Notes: generated from the letters alone by a model not told the origin. A DNA stretch of 64,000 bases from Bifidobacterium cebidarum (GCF_009193305.1 NZ_WBVS01000001.1:372001-436000), one strand, 5' to 3'; counted from the stretch's first letter, positions 7,501 through 16,382 are shown. Numbers and translations are program-made.

Positions 7501-9068
7501 TTTCCAACCGCTTCGCGGTATTCCTGGTAGCCCTTGTTGTGGGCCAGAGCTTCGTCGATATCAGCTTCGCCGCGAGCGGCAAGCCATGCATACATGTCGT
7601 CGTACAGGTAGGGGTTCATGGCGAGGAAGGCCAAGAGCTCCGGATGACGCGCAATCTCGAACTGCAGGGAGAAATCCTGCGTGGTTTTCGCATCGTTGGA
7701 ATTCAATCCATCGACCTCCACAACCGGTTCCTGAGCCTTCAGCTCACCCTTGGCCACACGGTCGAATACCGATCCGGGTTCAAAAGCCGGCTTGTACCCG
7801 CCATTTTCATCCATGTCCGTATCATTCATCACAACCGCAGCGGTTGCGGTTGCGTTCGAGGCCGCGGAAGCCGACTCATCCGAAGCGCCGACGGTCCCGT
7901 CCGCACTCTCGTGAGCCGTGTCCCCTATCGGTTCAAAGACCAAAGCCGGGTTGGTGTTCTGTGAATCAGGCTGTTCGGCTTCACCCTGCTGTGCCGTTGA
8001 TACTTCCGCCTGATCTGCCGCAGTCTGTGCAGTCCGTACGCCATCATCCACTGATTCAGACACATGCGGCTCCACTGCCGCATCAACAGTCTGAGATTGT
8101 TCGGACTGCCGCTCTGCGGACTCCTCAACGGCATCGGCCGCTCCAGCAGCGGCGGGCAATTGCGACGGCTCCTGGGCATCAGACGTCTCCTCCGGCACTG
8201 CAGGAGTCTCAGGTTCCACATGCTTAGGCTCGGTTGGTTCAGTGGGTGCTGTTGCCGGCTCAGCCTGAGCTGGGTCGGCAAGGATCGTGACATGCGGCTG
8301 CACATGAGCCGGGTGCGCAATGGCATCGACCGGCACCAGCCCGGAAATACGGATACCCGGCCGCAGCGCAGGCTTCGGTTCCGGTTCCACCGGGTCGGGC
8401 AAGGCTACCGCAGCCATGGCTTCCTTGGCCTTGCGCTGCTCTTCCTCCTCCTGCTGCTTCGCTTCGGCGTCCGCGAACAGGTCACGCGGCAAATCCGGCT
8501 CTTCGGGCTTCTGGTTCAGCTGCACGATGTTGAGGCTGCCGATTTCGAGCTCATCAACCTTGTGCTTCACACTGTCCGCACTGAATATCGCGGTGGGCTC
8601 GCCCGCGCGTAAATCAAGAATGTCGTCGACGGACATGTCAGCGGCGTCCGGCTCCTGAGGAGCATCCGAGGCGGCGTACCCGAACAGATCCGGAACCGGC
8701 TGCTGCTCACTCAATGATGGCTCGTCAATGCGGATGAAGTCTGCGGGAACATCGCCGAACTGCATGCGCATGGGCGAGGATGGCAGCAGAAAATCGGCGT
8801 TCGGCGGCAATCGCAGCAAATCACCGTTGTCTCGCACCACATATGATCCATTCGTGGAGCCAAGATCGCGTACGCTGGCCGAACCGTTCTCGTTCACCGT
8901 GAACAAGACGTGGCGCTTCGACATCGATTTGGTCTGATCGGTCACATCGAGACGCTGGGCACCATCAGCGGCAAGCGGGCGCAATGGTTTACGACCTATC
9001 TCCAAGCTATTGCCAGGTTTGACGCTGACTTGATCAACCCCATTGATCCGCACCGTCCACTCGCTCAC
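7497..9068 (-). CDS. FHA-domain protein with variant leucine-rich-repeat C terminus
   Basis: 523 residues from a GTG at 9068, which has an AGGAAGG ribosome site 8 bases upstream. Residues about 4-110 form an FHA phosphothreonine-binding domain: IGRKP near 24-28, SKRHV near 50-54 and DLGSTNGSYV near 68-77 are the standard contact residues. A long acidic Ala/Pro/Glu-rich linker (about 120-450) is probably disordered and holds the motif IRISGLVPVD. The last 65 residues (FEIARHPELLAFLAMNPYLYDDMYAWLAARG) match the variant leucine-rich repeat found in many actinobacterial proteins. FHA proteins usually bind targets phosphorylated by PknB-type Ser/Thr kinases. The stop overlaps the start of the helicase-like gene by 4 bases, so the two products probably act together. 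Confidence 0.85.
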   Translation of the reverse strand: MSEWTVRINGVDQVSVKPGNSLEIGRKPLRPLAADGAQRLDVTDQTKSMSKRHVLFTVNENGSASVRDLGSTNGSYVVRDNGDLLRLPPNADFLLPSSPMRMQFGDVPADFIRIDEPSLSEQQPVPDLFGYAASDAPQEPDAADMSVDDILDLRAGEPTAIFSADSVKHKVDELEIGSLNIVQLNQKPEEPDLPRDLFADAEAKQQEEEEQRKAKEAMAAVALPDPVEPEPKPALRPGIRISGLVPVDAIAHPAHVQPHVTILADPAQAEPATAPTEPTEPKHVEPETPAVPEETSDAQEPSQLPAAAGAADAVEESAERQSEQSQTVDAAVEPHVSESVDDGVRTAQTAADQAEVSTAQQGEAEQPDSQNTNPALVFEPIGDTAHESADGTVGASDESASAASNATATAAVVMNDTDMDENGGYKPAFEPGSVFDRVAKGELKAQEPVVEVDGLNSNDAKTTQDFSLQFEIARHPELLAFLAMNPYLYDDMYAWLAARGEADIDEALAHNKGYQEYREAVGK

Positions 9069-9189
9069 CGTGACCGCCTTCCTAAACGCACTACAGACCA
9101 CATTACGTGCAATTGTGTCATCTTGTGCTGATTTTTCATGGATTAATCAGCGAAGAATCGCCAAGTCTACCTGATTATGGTGCAAATGC

Positions 9190-9228
9190 GGAAAACCCCG
9201 CAACCTGACTGCTCAGGTGCGGGGTTTC
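9190..9228 (-). terminator. Terminator of rplJ-rplL
   Basis: Arms containing CCCCGCA-CCTGA and its complement TCAGG-TGCGGGG with a 4-base loop, followed on the minus strand by TTTT. It lies 45 bases beyond the rplL stop. Confidence 0.85.
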
Positions 9229-9272
9229 TCAAGCTATCGAAAGCTCGTGATTCGCGGCTTATGCCGCACAAA

Positions 9273-9656
9273 TCACTTGAGCTCGACGGTGGCGCCAGCC
9301 TCTTCCAGCTGGGACTTGGCCTTCTCGGCGTCTTCCTTCTTGGCCTTCTCGAGGATGGTCTTCGGAGCGCCGTCAACCATGGCCTTGGCGTCAGCCAGGC
9401 CAGCGTTGGTGATGGCCTTGACAGCCTTGATGACCTGGATCTTCTTGTCGCCGACAGCGGTCAGGACGACGTCGAACTCGGTCTTCTCTTCTTCCTCAGC
9501 GCCAGCGCCAGCAGCCGGAGCGGCAGCAACAGCAGCGACCGGGGCAGCAGCCTCGACGTCGAACTTCTCTTCGAAGGCCTTGACGAACTCGGAGAGCTCG
9601 ACGAGGGTCATTTCACCAAAGGCTTCCAGGAGCTCTTCGTTGGTGTACTTAGCCAT
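9273..9656 (-). CDS. rplL: 50S ribosomal protein L7/L12
   Basis: 127 residues, the usual length. The N-terminal dimerisation helices ([25 protein letters not shown]), an Ala-rich hinge ([20 protein letters not shown]) and the C-terminal factor-binding domain ([20 protein letters not shown], then [16 protein letters not shown]) are all clear. Multiple copies form the ribosomal stalk that recruits translation GTPases. It follows rplJ by 105 bp in the same direction and carries an AAAGGAAG ribosome site. Confidence 0.98.
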   Translation of the reverse strand: MAKYTNEELLEAFGEMTLVELSEFVKAFEEKFDVEAAAPVAAVAAAPAAGAGAEEEEKTEFDVVLTAVGDKKIQVIKAVKAITNAGLADAKAMVDGAPKTILEKAKKEDAEKAKSQLEEAGATVELK

Positions 9657-9761
9657 GATGGCTTCCTTTCATTCTGGCGGCGATCCACACGACTCGGTGG
9701 ACGCACCGTCTCAATGTTTTGTTTGTTTTCCGAATGAGTCACGCGGCAAGCCGCATGAAAA

Positions 9762-10283
9762 TCAAGCTGCCTTTTCCTGCTTCTCGCGCAGAGCGTCGAT
9801 CGTACGCACGGCCTTGGTCGGCAGAGCGACGAACAGGTAAGCGGCCTTGGCAGTGGTAGCCTTGAGGTCGCCAGCGAACTTGGACAGAAGCTGCGGACGA
9901 GACATCATGTCTGCCAGCTTCTTTGCACCCTCGCCGTCGTAGACGGTGCCATCGGCATAGCCGCCCGAGATGACAAGAGCCTTGTTGGTCTTGGCAAAAT
10001 CACGCAGGACCTTCGCAGCCTCAATGAAGTCGCCCTTCACGAAGGTGATGGCGGTCGGGCCCTTGAGCAGGTCGTCAAGACCCTCAATGCCCGCTTCCTT
10101 GGCGGCGATGCGTGCCAGCGTGTTCTTAGCCACAGTGTAGGAAGTATCGCGGCCTAGCTTTTCGCGCAGTTCGGAAACCTGCGGAACGGTAAGCCCGCGG
10201 TACTCGGTCAGGTAGACAGCATCGGCGTTACGGAACTGCTCCGTAAGCTGTGCGACCACCGCTTCCTTTTCGGGCCTCTTCAT
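9762..10283 (-). CDS. rplJ: 50S ribosomal protein L10
   Basis: 173 residues from the ATG at 10283, set by an AGGAAGGA ribosome site 5-6 bases upstream. Typical L10 segments are seen: VVAQLTEQFRNADAVYLTEYRGLTVPQVSELR, TVAKNTLARIA, GPTAITF and a C-terminal helix (AVRTIDALREKQEKAA) that binds L7/L12. L10 anchors the stalk to 23S rRNA and represses its own translation by binding the leader of this mRNA. First gene of rplJ-rplL. Confidence 0.98.
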   Translation of the reverse strand: MKRPEKEAVVAQLTEQFRNADAVYLTEYRGLTVPQVSELREKLGRDTSYTVAKNTLARIAAKEAGIEGLDDLLKGPTAITFVKGDFIEAAKVLRDFAKTNKALVISGGYADGTVYDGEGAKKLADMMSRPQLLSKFAGDLKATTAKAAYLFVALPTKAVRTIDALREKQEKAA

Positions 10284-10440
10284 GGCGTTCCTTCCTAAAT
10301 CGGCCGTTGACTTGAAATCGGAACGCTCGGCTGGGCAATAAAAAAGCCCTGCACGCAGGCAGAGCAACATAATCTCGTGAAGTGACTTGCACGAGCCCTT
10401 TACGGGCTTATATCTCTCAACCTGCGTTGGCTTGGCGAAC
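10284..10440 (-). ncRNA. L10 leader with intrinsic attenuator
   Basis: The 5' leader of rplJ contains, in order of transcription, a small AGCCC/GGGCT hairpin (about 10396-10410), a CTCGTG/CACGAG stem (about 10374-10397), and a terminator-like hairpin GCTCTGC/GCAGGGC (10346-10365) followed by TTTTTTATTG. This is the layout expected of the ribosomal protein L10 leader, where L10 or the L10-L12 complex binds the RNA and tunes readthrough. The attenuator hairpin followed by a U tract is seen directly; the L10 binding is established for the family. Confidence 0.75.
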
Positions 10441-10574
10441 CAAACTTCGGAAGCGCACTCACGCGCACTTCAACCAACGGTCTGTGGTTTACGGTCTGAT
10501 AATTTACGTGCGGACAGCGACAACGCGACACTTCGGCGTGTCGCAATGATGCCATTATCCCGCTGCTGAGCCCC

Positions 10575-10623
10575 TTCTCGGACAACGTACGCTGACGGCC
10601 TGTCGGCGTACGTTGTCCGAGAA
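10575..10623. repeat. Long perfect palindrome after the alpha/beta-hydrolase gene
   Basis: Perfect 18-bp arms (TTCTCGGACAACGTACGC at 10575-10592 and its complement at 10606-10623) around a 13-base loop that can itself pair further. It lies 3 bases beyond the stop of the minus-strand hydrolase gene, so it may end that transcript, although no U tract follows. It shares the 12-mer AACGTACGCTGA with the hairpin at 59647-59695. Confidence 0.8.
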
Positions 10624-10626
10624 TCA

Positions 10627-11343
10627 TCACAACGTTGCGGCGTACTGTGCCACCGAGGCGGTGACTTCCTTCAGATAATCCAACGAGCGGCGCCAATGAC
10701 CAGGCACTTCAATCGAATGGTTGGCATCAGGGTACTCATGCACGTGCGGGGTCAGCGCATTGGCGCGGATCCTGTCATAGAACGGGTCGGCGGTGCCGGC
10801 GCAAATCAGCGGAGCAGGGCCAGCGTAGCGAGAACCGCGGGCATGGGAATCGCCGGCATGCTCCGAACGAATCACCTGTGCCGCCTCATCGACGCTCGGC
10901 GCTTCATCCTCCCCCACAATGTCATCGCCGACGGCAGGCACCGGAATCACACGAGCGGATGGATCAAAATCAGCGTGGTGCAGCACCGGAGTCAACAGCA
11001 CGAACGGCAACCCATAGTGGGAGGCAACGTGCGGATAAGTCATCGTGGTCAGCGATTTGCCGATGAGCAACAGCCGTTCGGTCTTCGCCGATGCAACCCA
11101 GCCGTCAATGGCGTTGTTCAGCACCGGAATCACCGTAGACAAATCATCGGAAGCATTGCGCACATTCATGCGGTCGATGCGCCAGCCGTTCTCGGCCAAG
11201 GCCTGCGCCGACCAATACAGCAGCGGGCGGTCGCAGTTGTATCCGGTGCCGGGCATCAGCAGCACGCGACCATGCTCCTGACCTGGCTTCACCGTGTTCT
11301 TGCGCCATGATGTGATGCTGACTTCCACCGGTGTCTTCACCAT
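10627..11343 (-). CDS. Alpha/beta hydrolase
   Basis: 238 residues, cytoplasmic (no signal peptide). The fold is indicated by an oxyanion-type MPGTGYNCDRP segment near residue 30, a nucleophile elbow LIGKSLTTM near residue 93 (GxSxT rather than GxSxG), an acid in TADPFYD near 193, and a histidine in ANHSIEVPGHW near 218. The catalytic triad Ser-Asp-His is therefore complete. The substrate cannot be read from sequence. The start ATG is preceded by GAGGG. It is a single gene, flanked by the L10 leader region and the divergent purine permease. Confidence 0.8.
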   Translation of the reverse strand: MVKTPVEVSITSWRKNTVKPGQEHGRVLLMPGTGYNCDRPLLYWSAQALAENGWRIDRMNVRNASDDLSTVIPVLNNAIDGWVASAKTERLLLIGKSLTTMTYPHVASHYGLPFVLLTPVLHHADFDPSARVIPVPAVGDDIVGEDEAPSVDEAAQVIRSEHAGDSHARGSRYAGPAPLICAGTADPFYDRIRANALTPHVHEYPDANHSIEVPGHWRRSLDYLKEVTASVAQYAATL

Positions 11344-11462
11344 CTTTCCCTCATTCCTCTACCTATGGCTTATGTACTTGCACAATCCACTTCGCAACTG
11401 CCTTCAGTGTAATGCGCGCCCCCACTGGGCCATCCCGCGAAATTCACGATATATGCACCGGT

Positions 11463-11468
11463 TATAAT
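11463..11468 (+). promoter_or_regulatory. -10 box of the purine permease promoter
   Basis: A perfect TATAAT. No convincing -35 element was found at the standard distance. Transcription from here would give a leader of about 130 bases before the permease start. Confidence 0.6.
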
Positions 11469-11474
11469 CAGCGA

Positions 11475-11605
11475 TGGTTCTGATTGGGTGGGCGCGCCAT
11501 ACGCACGCGGCCAGGCCGATCAGGGCGAGTCGCAATTCTCGCCGGGGCAACCGGAGCGCATCCGCTCGCGTGCAGGCCCCGCACAACCCAAGGAAGTAGA
11601 GAGTA
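11475..11605 (+). promoter_or_regulatory. Possibly structured 5' leader of the purine permease gene
   Basis: The leader can fold as a three-way junction: a closing stem GCACGCG (11503-11509) with CGCGTGC (11567-11573), one arm GGCGAG/CTCGCC (11524-11529, 11538-11543) and another GAGCG/CGCTC (11554-11558, 11563-11567). The last base is shared with the closing stem. It ends with an AAGGAAG ribosome site. It does not match the known purine riboswitch core; GC-rich DNA can give such pairings by chance. Confidence 0.35.
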
Positions 11606-13000
11606 ATGGAGAAGTTCTTCCATTTGAAGGAGAACAACACGACGGTTTCGACCGAAATCCTGGCCGGCCTGACTACGTTCTTCGCAATGGCGTACATCAT
11701 CGTCGTCAATCCGCAGATCCTGTCCCAGACCGGTATGCCGTGGGGCGGCGTGTTCCTGGCCACCATCATCGCGGCCATCATCGGCACCCTGGTCATGGGC
11801 CTGTTCGCCAATGTGCCGTATGCCCAGGCAGCCGGCATGGGCCTCAACGCATTCTTCACCTACACGGTGTGCTTCGGCCTGGGCTTCACTTGGCAGCAGA
11901 CCATGTGCATGGTGTTCCTGTGTGGTTTGATCAACATCATCATCACCGTCACCAAGATCCGCAAGATGATCATCATGGCCATCCCCGAGGTGCTGCAGCA
12001 GGCCATCGGCGGCGGTATCGGTCTGTTCGTGGCCTACGTGGGCATGCTGAACGTGGGTCTCATCAAGTTCACCCCCGGAGACCCGAAGGCTGCCGCCAAG
12101 GGTGGCGCCGTGGCCGCTACTCCAGGCCTCGCCACCTTCAACGACAAGGTGCTGTGGGTCTTCCTCATCGGCCTCGTGCTGTCCATCGTGTTCACCGTGA
12201 TGAAGGTCAAGGGCGGCCTGCTGCTGGCCATCGCCATCACCACGGTAATCGGCATCCCGTTCGGCGTGACCAACTTCGGCTCTTCGATGTCCATCTCCGA
12301 GACCTTCTCCCAGCTGCCGCAGACCTTCGGCGCCATCTTCTCCGCCGATGGCTTCCCGGCCCTGTTCTCCGACCCGACCAAGCTGCCGCTGGTCATCGTG
12401 ACCATCTTCGCCTTCTCGATGTCCGATACGTTCGACACCCTCGGCACCTTCATCGGCACCGGTCGCCGCACCGGCATCTTCTCCGCCGCCGACGAAGAGG
12501 CTCTGGAGAACGGCCACGGCTTCTCCTCCAAGATGGATAAGGCCCTGTTCGCCGACTCCATCGCCACCTCCATCGGCGCTATCTGCGGTACCTCCAACAC
12601 CACGACCTACGTGGAATCCTCCGCTGGTATCGCCGCGGGCGGCCGCACTGGTCTGACCTCCGTGGTCGTGGCCGTCTGCTTCGCCCTGTCCGCCTTCCTG
12701 GCTCCGGTGGTTTCCGCCGTACCGTCCGCCGCCACCGCAGGTGTGCTGGTGATCGTGGGCTGCCTGATGGCCGCATCCCTCAAGGAAATCGATTGGGCCA
12801 ACATCGATGACGCGATTCCGGCGTTCTTCGCCGCCGTGTTCATGGCCTTCTCCTACTCCATCTCTTACGGCATCGCCGGCGGCTTCATCATGTACTGCAT
12901 CGTGAAGACCTGCAAGGGCAAGGCCAAGGAAGTGCACCCGATCCTGTGGATCGTCTCCGCGCTGTTCATCCTGGACTTCGTCTGCATGGCGATTCTGTGA
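11606..13000 (+). CDS. NCS2/AzgA-type purine (adenine/guanine/hypoxanthine) permease
   Basis: 464 residues with about 12-14 membrane segments. AzgA-subfamily signatures are clear: TTFFAMAYIIVVNP near the N terminus, ANVPYAQAAGMGLNAFFTY, FSMSDTFDTLGTFIGTG, and GTSNTTTYVESSAGIAAGGRTGLTSV near residues 330-355. Members of this group are proton symporters for adenine, guanine or hypoxanthine rather than xanthine/uracil. The leader and single-gene transcription unit suggest control by purine supply. Which base is carried cannot be decided here. Confidence 0.93.
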   Translation: MEKFFHLKENNTTVSTEILAGLTTFFAMAYIIVVNPQILSQTGMPWGGVFLATIIAAIIGTLVMGLFANVPYAQAAGMGLNAFFTYTVCFGLGFTWQQTMCMVFLCGLINIIITVTKIRKMIIMAIPEVLQQAIGGGIGLFVAYVGMLNVGLIKFTPGDPKAAAKGGAVAATPGLATFNDKVLWVFLIGLVLSIVFTVMKVKGGLLLAIAITTVIGIPFGVTNFGSSMSISETFSQLPQTFGAIFSADGFPALFSDPTKLPLVIVTIFAFSMSDTFDTLGTFIGTGRRTGIFSAADEEALENGHGFSSKMDKALFADSIATSIGAICGTSNTTTYVESSAGIAAGGRTGLTSVVVAVCFALSAFLAPVVSAVPSAATAGVLVIVGCLMAASLKEIDWANIDDAIPAFFAAVFMAFSYSISYGIAGGFIMYCIVKTCKGKAKEVHPILWIVSALFILDFVCMAIL

Positions 13001-13024
13001 ATTACTAAATAGATTCACAGCGAA

Positions 13025-13058
13025 AAGGCTGGACTCCTCATCGAGTCCAGCCTTTTTG
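13025..13058 (+). terminator. Terminator of the purine permease gene
   Basis: Perfect 12-bp arms AAGGCTGGACTC and GAGTCCAGCCTT, 6-base loop, then TTTTTG. Confidence 0.93.
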
Positions 13059-13062
13059 TATT

Positions 13063-13620
13063 CAATTTGTATTCGATGGTGCATCGCGCCCAGCAAAGAT
13101 TATTCATACATGCCTTCGCGCCTGCCACAACAATTGATTTCGGCCAGTTTAAAAATAATGTGCCAACACTGTTCAGCATGCAGCAACCATGTTATGCCGT
13201 TTTTCTTGCCACAATAGTCATGAATTAGGCTAAATAAATCGATTGCGGCAAGAATAATTGTCACGACTGACGTAAAACCTCGAAGCCAGTAAGTCGTACC
13301 ACTGCATATTGCCACAACAACGTCATCGAACGATTGACTACAGGTCGTGCCAAACCGTTGAAACTTTATACCCGACAAACCCTCAAAGAGCAATTGTTCC
13401 GTGAATATGGGAAGGTCCCGTATGGAAAGCAACCATACGGGACCTTCTCATCAGTGGAAATGCCACGCACAGCAAACACTGGCGCAACAGTAAGGCGAAA
13501 CCAGTCGATCAGCCCAGCAAGAATAGGCCGCCTGACGGCGGGCTCAACCCACCATCGTTCGGCTATTGCCTCACTCAGGCCGATCCTACAGGCAGTCCAC
13601 TGGACTGCCTGCTTCACGGA
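13063..13620. other. AT-rich intergenic region between convergent genes
   Basis: About 560 bp without a convincing gene. The part 13080-13400 is visibly AT-richer than the flanks and has three copies of TGCCACAA (13123, 13207, 13310). Two long hairpins follow: GAAGGTCCCGTATGG and its complement (13411-13447, 15-bp perfect arms) and CAGGCAGTCCA/TGGACTGCCTG (13589-13611), the latter probably ending the pst operon transcript. A 110-codon minus-strand frame at 13100-13432 has no recognisable protein features. Confidence 0.5.
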
Positions 13621-14400
13621 TCAGCCGAAGCGGCCGGAGATGTAACGCTCGGCTTCTTCGTTCTGCGGGTTGTTGAACATCGTGGTGGTGTCAGCGAAGT
13701 ACTCGAGGTGACCAGGCTGGCCGACGGCCTTCAGGTTGAAGAAGGCGGTGTAGTCAGCGATACGAGCAGCCTGCTGCATGTTGTGGGTCACGATCACGAT
13801 GGTGTAATCGTCCTTGAGCTCGTTGATCAGATCCTCAACGGCCAGGGTGGAGATCGGGTCAAGGGCGGAGCACGGCTCATCCATCAGTACGACCTGCGGG
13901 TGCACAGCCACAGCGCGGGCGATGCACAGACGCTGCTGCTGGCCACCGGAAAGGCCGATGCCCGGGTTGTCCAGACGATCCTTGACTTCGTTCCACAGGT
14001 TGGCGCCGCGCAGGGCCCACTCAACCAGGTCATCGGCGTCGGACTTGCTGATGTGCTTGTTGTTCAGGCGCACACCGGCGAGCACGTTCTCGCGGATGGA
14101 CATGGTCGGGAACGGGTTCGGGCGCTGGAAGACCATGCCGACGTCACGACGGACGGAGACAGGATCCACGTCCTTGTCGTAGAGGTTCTTGCCCTCGAGC
14201 AGCACCTCGCCCTCGACGTGAGCGCCGGGGATGAGCTCGTGCATACGGTCGAGCGTGCGCAGCACGGTGGACTTACCGCAGCCAGAAGGGCCGATGAAGG
14301 CGGTGACCTTGTTGGCCTCGATGTTGATGTTCACATCTTCCACGGCAAGGAAGTCACCGTAGTAGATGTTCTCGTGGTTGACGTCAATACGTTGTCCCAT
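13621..14400 (-). CDS. pstB: Phosphate ABC transporter ATP-binding protein
   Basis: 259 residues. Walker [10 protein letters not shown] (37-45), Q-loop VFQRPNPFP (90-98), ABC signature LSGGQQQR (150-157), Walker B VVLMDEP (170-176) and the switch histidine in IVTHNM are intact. The RPNPFP segment is characteristic of PstB. It powers high-affinity phosphate uptake with PstS, PstC and PstA. Last gene of pstSCAB, 33 bp after pstA. No phoU gene is present in this operon. Confidence 0.98.
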   Translation of the reverse strand: MGQRIDVNHENIYYGDFLAVEDVNINIEANKVTAFIGPSGCGKSTVLRTLDRMHELIPGAHVEGEVLLEGKNLYDKDVDPVSVRRDVGMVFQRPNPFPTMSIRENVLAGVRLNNKHISKSDADDLVEWALRGANLWNEVKDRLDNPGIGLSGGQQQRLCIARAVAVHPQVVLMDEPCSALDPISTLAVEDLINELKDDYTIVIVTHNMQQAARIADYTAFFNLKAVGQPGHLEYFADTTTMFNNPQNEEAERYISGRFG

Positions 14401-14433
14401 GATGATTCCTTATTTTCCTTGTTTCCGAACGGT

Positions 14434-15426
14434 TTAGCGCTCGGTCTTGACGGCGAAGATCTTGGCCACCAGACGACCGATGAGGTTGAGCACCAGCACC
14501 ACGACGATCAGCACGAGAGCAGCGGCCCAAGCGCGTTCCATCGGGATGGTGGGCACGCAAGCTGCGGTGGCGTTGGCCGGGCAGTTGGCGGAGAGCTTGG
14601 AGTACTCCTGGTAGACATACACTGGCAGCGTGGTCATCTGTCCTGCGAACAGGTTGACGTTGGTGCTGGCGATGTAGCCTGCGGTCATCAGCAACGGTGC
14701 GGTCTCACCAATCACACGGGCGATGGCGAGGATGCAGCCGGAAACGATGCCCGGCAGTGCGGTGCGCAGCACGATCTTGGCGATGGTGCGCTGCTTGGTG
14801 ACGCCCAGTGCCAGAGAGGCTTCGCGCAGATCGTTCGGCACGATCTTGAGCATCTCTTCGCAGGACTTGACCACGGTAGGCAGCATCAGCAGGGACAATG
14901 CCACGGAGCCTTCGATGCCGTTGATGGTTCCAGGTCCGAACACGATGGTGAACATCGAGAACGCGAACAAACCAGCAACGATGGAAGGAATACCACTCAT
15001 CACGTCGACCAGCAGGGAGACGGTCATGGCGAGCTTGCCACCGTGAGCGTACTCAACGAGGTACACGGCGCACATGATGCCGATCGGGATGGAGATCAGC
15101 ATGGCGCCGCCGGTGATCTCCAACGTGCCGATGATGGCGTGGAGCACACCGCCGTAACCGCCGGAAGGAGTCGGGTTGCCGCCGACCACACCGGTCATGT
15201 TGTAAGTCAGGAAGTTCAGGTTCAGACGCTTGATGCCGTTGACGATGGTGGTCCACAGCACGGAGACCAGCGGGATGCAGGCGATCACGAAGGCCAAAGC
15301 GATGAGGCCGGCCATGAACTTGTCCATGACATTACGGCGCTGCTCGGAGGAGCGGGAGGGGCGGAACTTGTCGAAGTCGATGACGGGAGCGCCGTCCAAG
15401 TTCTTCTTCTTGGTTTCTTCAGCCAT
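14434..15426 (-). CDS. pstA: Phosphate ABC transporter permease PstA
   Basis: 330 residues, six membrane segments after a cytoplasmic N-terminal tail of about 35 residues. PstA features include GGYGGVLHAIIGT, the EYAHGGKLAM loop and the EAA motif region REASLALGVTKQRTIAKIVLRTALPGI. The start overlaps the stop of pstC by one base (TGATG), showing translational coupling. It forms the inner-membrane channel with PstC. Confidence 0.97.
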   Translation of the reverse strand: MAEETKKKNLDGAPVIDFDKFRPSRSSEQRRNVMDKFMAGLIALAFVIACIPLVSVLWTTIVNGIKRLNLNFLTYNMTGVVGGNPTPSGGYGGVLHAIIGTLEITGGAMLISIPIGIMCAVYLVEYAHGGKLAMTVSLLVDVMSGIPSIVAGLFAFSMFTIVFGPGTINGIEGSVALSLLMLPTVVKSCEEMLKIVPNDLREASLALGVTKQRTIAKIVLRTALPGIVSGCILAIARVIGETAPLLMTAGYIASTNVNLFAGQMTTLPVYVYQEYSKLSANCPANATAACVPTIPMERAWAAALVLIVVVLVLNLIGRLVAKIFAVKTER

Positions 15427-16382
15427 CAGGCACCCGCTTTCTCGGTGATCTTACGAGCCACGAAGTTCACGATGAAGGTGATGAGGAACAGGATCAAACC
15501 GGTTCCGATCAGCACGGACACACCAAGATCGTTGGCTTCAGGGTACTGGGCGGCAATGTTGGATGCGATTGCGTTGCTCTGGGAAGCCTGCAGAATCTTG
15601 ATGGAGTAGCCGGTGACGCTCGGGGAAAGAATCATCAACACGGCCATCGTCTCACCGAGTGCACGGCCCAGGGCCAGCATGGATGCGGAGACGATGCCGG
15701 AGCGGCCGAACGGAATAACGGCGAGCTTGATCATTTCCCACTTGGTGGCGCCCAAGCCGTAGGCGGCCTCCTGCTGAAGGGTAGGGGTCTGCAGGAAGAT
15801 ATCACGCGACATGGAGGTGATGATCGGCAGCACCATGACGGCGAGCACCACGGCCACGGTGGCGACCGTACGCTGCGGGTTGGCGGCCGGGCCTGCGAAC
15901 AGCGGGATGAAGCCGAGGTGGTTGGCCACCCAGTTCCAGAACGGGTAGATGGCAGGCACCAGGATCAGACCGCCCCACAGACCGTAGATAACGGAAGGAA
16001 TGGCGGCGAGCAAATCGATGACGTAGCTCAGGCCGGTGGCGACCTTCTTCGGCGCGTAGTGGGAGATGAACAGTGCGATGCCGATGGACACGAAGAATGC
16101 GATGATCAGGGCCAAGATGGAGATGAGCACAGTGCCGAACAGCAACGGCAGCACATAGCCCCAGAAGCTGGAGACCTTGCCACCGGTGAAGCTGGAGATC
16201 ACATCGCTGTTGGCCTTCTGATCGCCGCCGATAAGCGGCCAGGCGCGGAAGAAGAGGAAGAGGAACACGGCGGCAAGCACTACAAGGATCAAAATGCCGC
16301 AGGCGTATGCCACACCACGGAACACCTTGTCGGCGGTTTTGCCGCCCGATGGTGCGAGAGCCGTTTTGTCTTGCGAACTCAC
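15426..16382 (-). CDS. pstC: Phosphate ABC transporter permease PstC
   Basis: 318 residues, six membrane segments. PstC hallmarks are IDLLAAIPSVIYGLWGG, the MSRDIFLQTP loop and the EAA region QEAAYGLGATKWEMIKLAVIPFGRSGI. The gene starts 207 bp after pstS, with a strong hairpin in between that probably lowers expression of the membrane components relative to PstS. Confidence 0.97.
   Translation of the reverse strand: MSSQDKTALAPSGGKTADKVFRGVAYACGILILVVLAAVFLFLFFRAWPLIGGDQKANSDVISSFTGGKVSSFWGYVLPLLFGTVLISILALIIAFFVSIGIALFISHYAPKKVATGLSYVIDLLAAIPSVIYGLWGGLILVPAIYPFWNWVANHLGFIPLFAGPAANPQRTVATVAVVLAVMVLPIITSMSRDIFLQTPTLQQEAAYGLGATKWEMIKLAVIPFGRSGIVSASMLALGRALGETMAVLMILSPSVTGYSIKILQASQSNAIASNIAAQYPEANDLGVSVLIGTGLILFLITFIVNFVARKITEKAGA

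Noticed and set aside
11468-13096. Long minus-strand frame (542 codons) opposite the purine permease
   Set aside because: Product is His/Gly/Asp-rich without domains and is antisense to a clear permease gene.
13100-13432. 110-codon minus-strand frame in the AT-rich gap
   Set aside because: No ribosome site, no recognisable domain; a short hydrophobic stretch alone is not enough.
13708-15609. 633-codon plus-strand frame opposite pstB/pstA
   Set aside because: Antisense to genes with all catalytic motifs; His/Asp-rich shadow.
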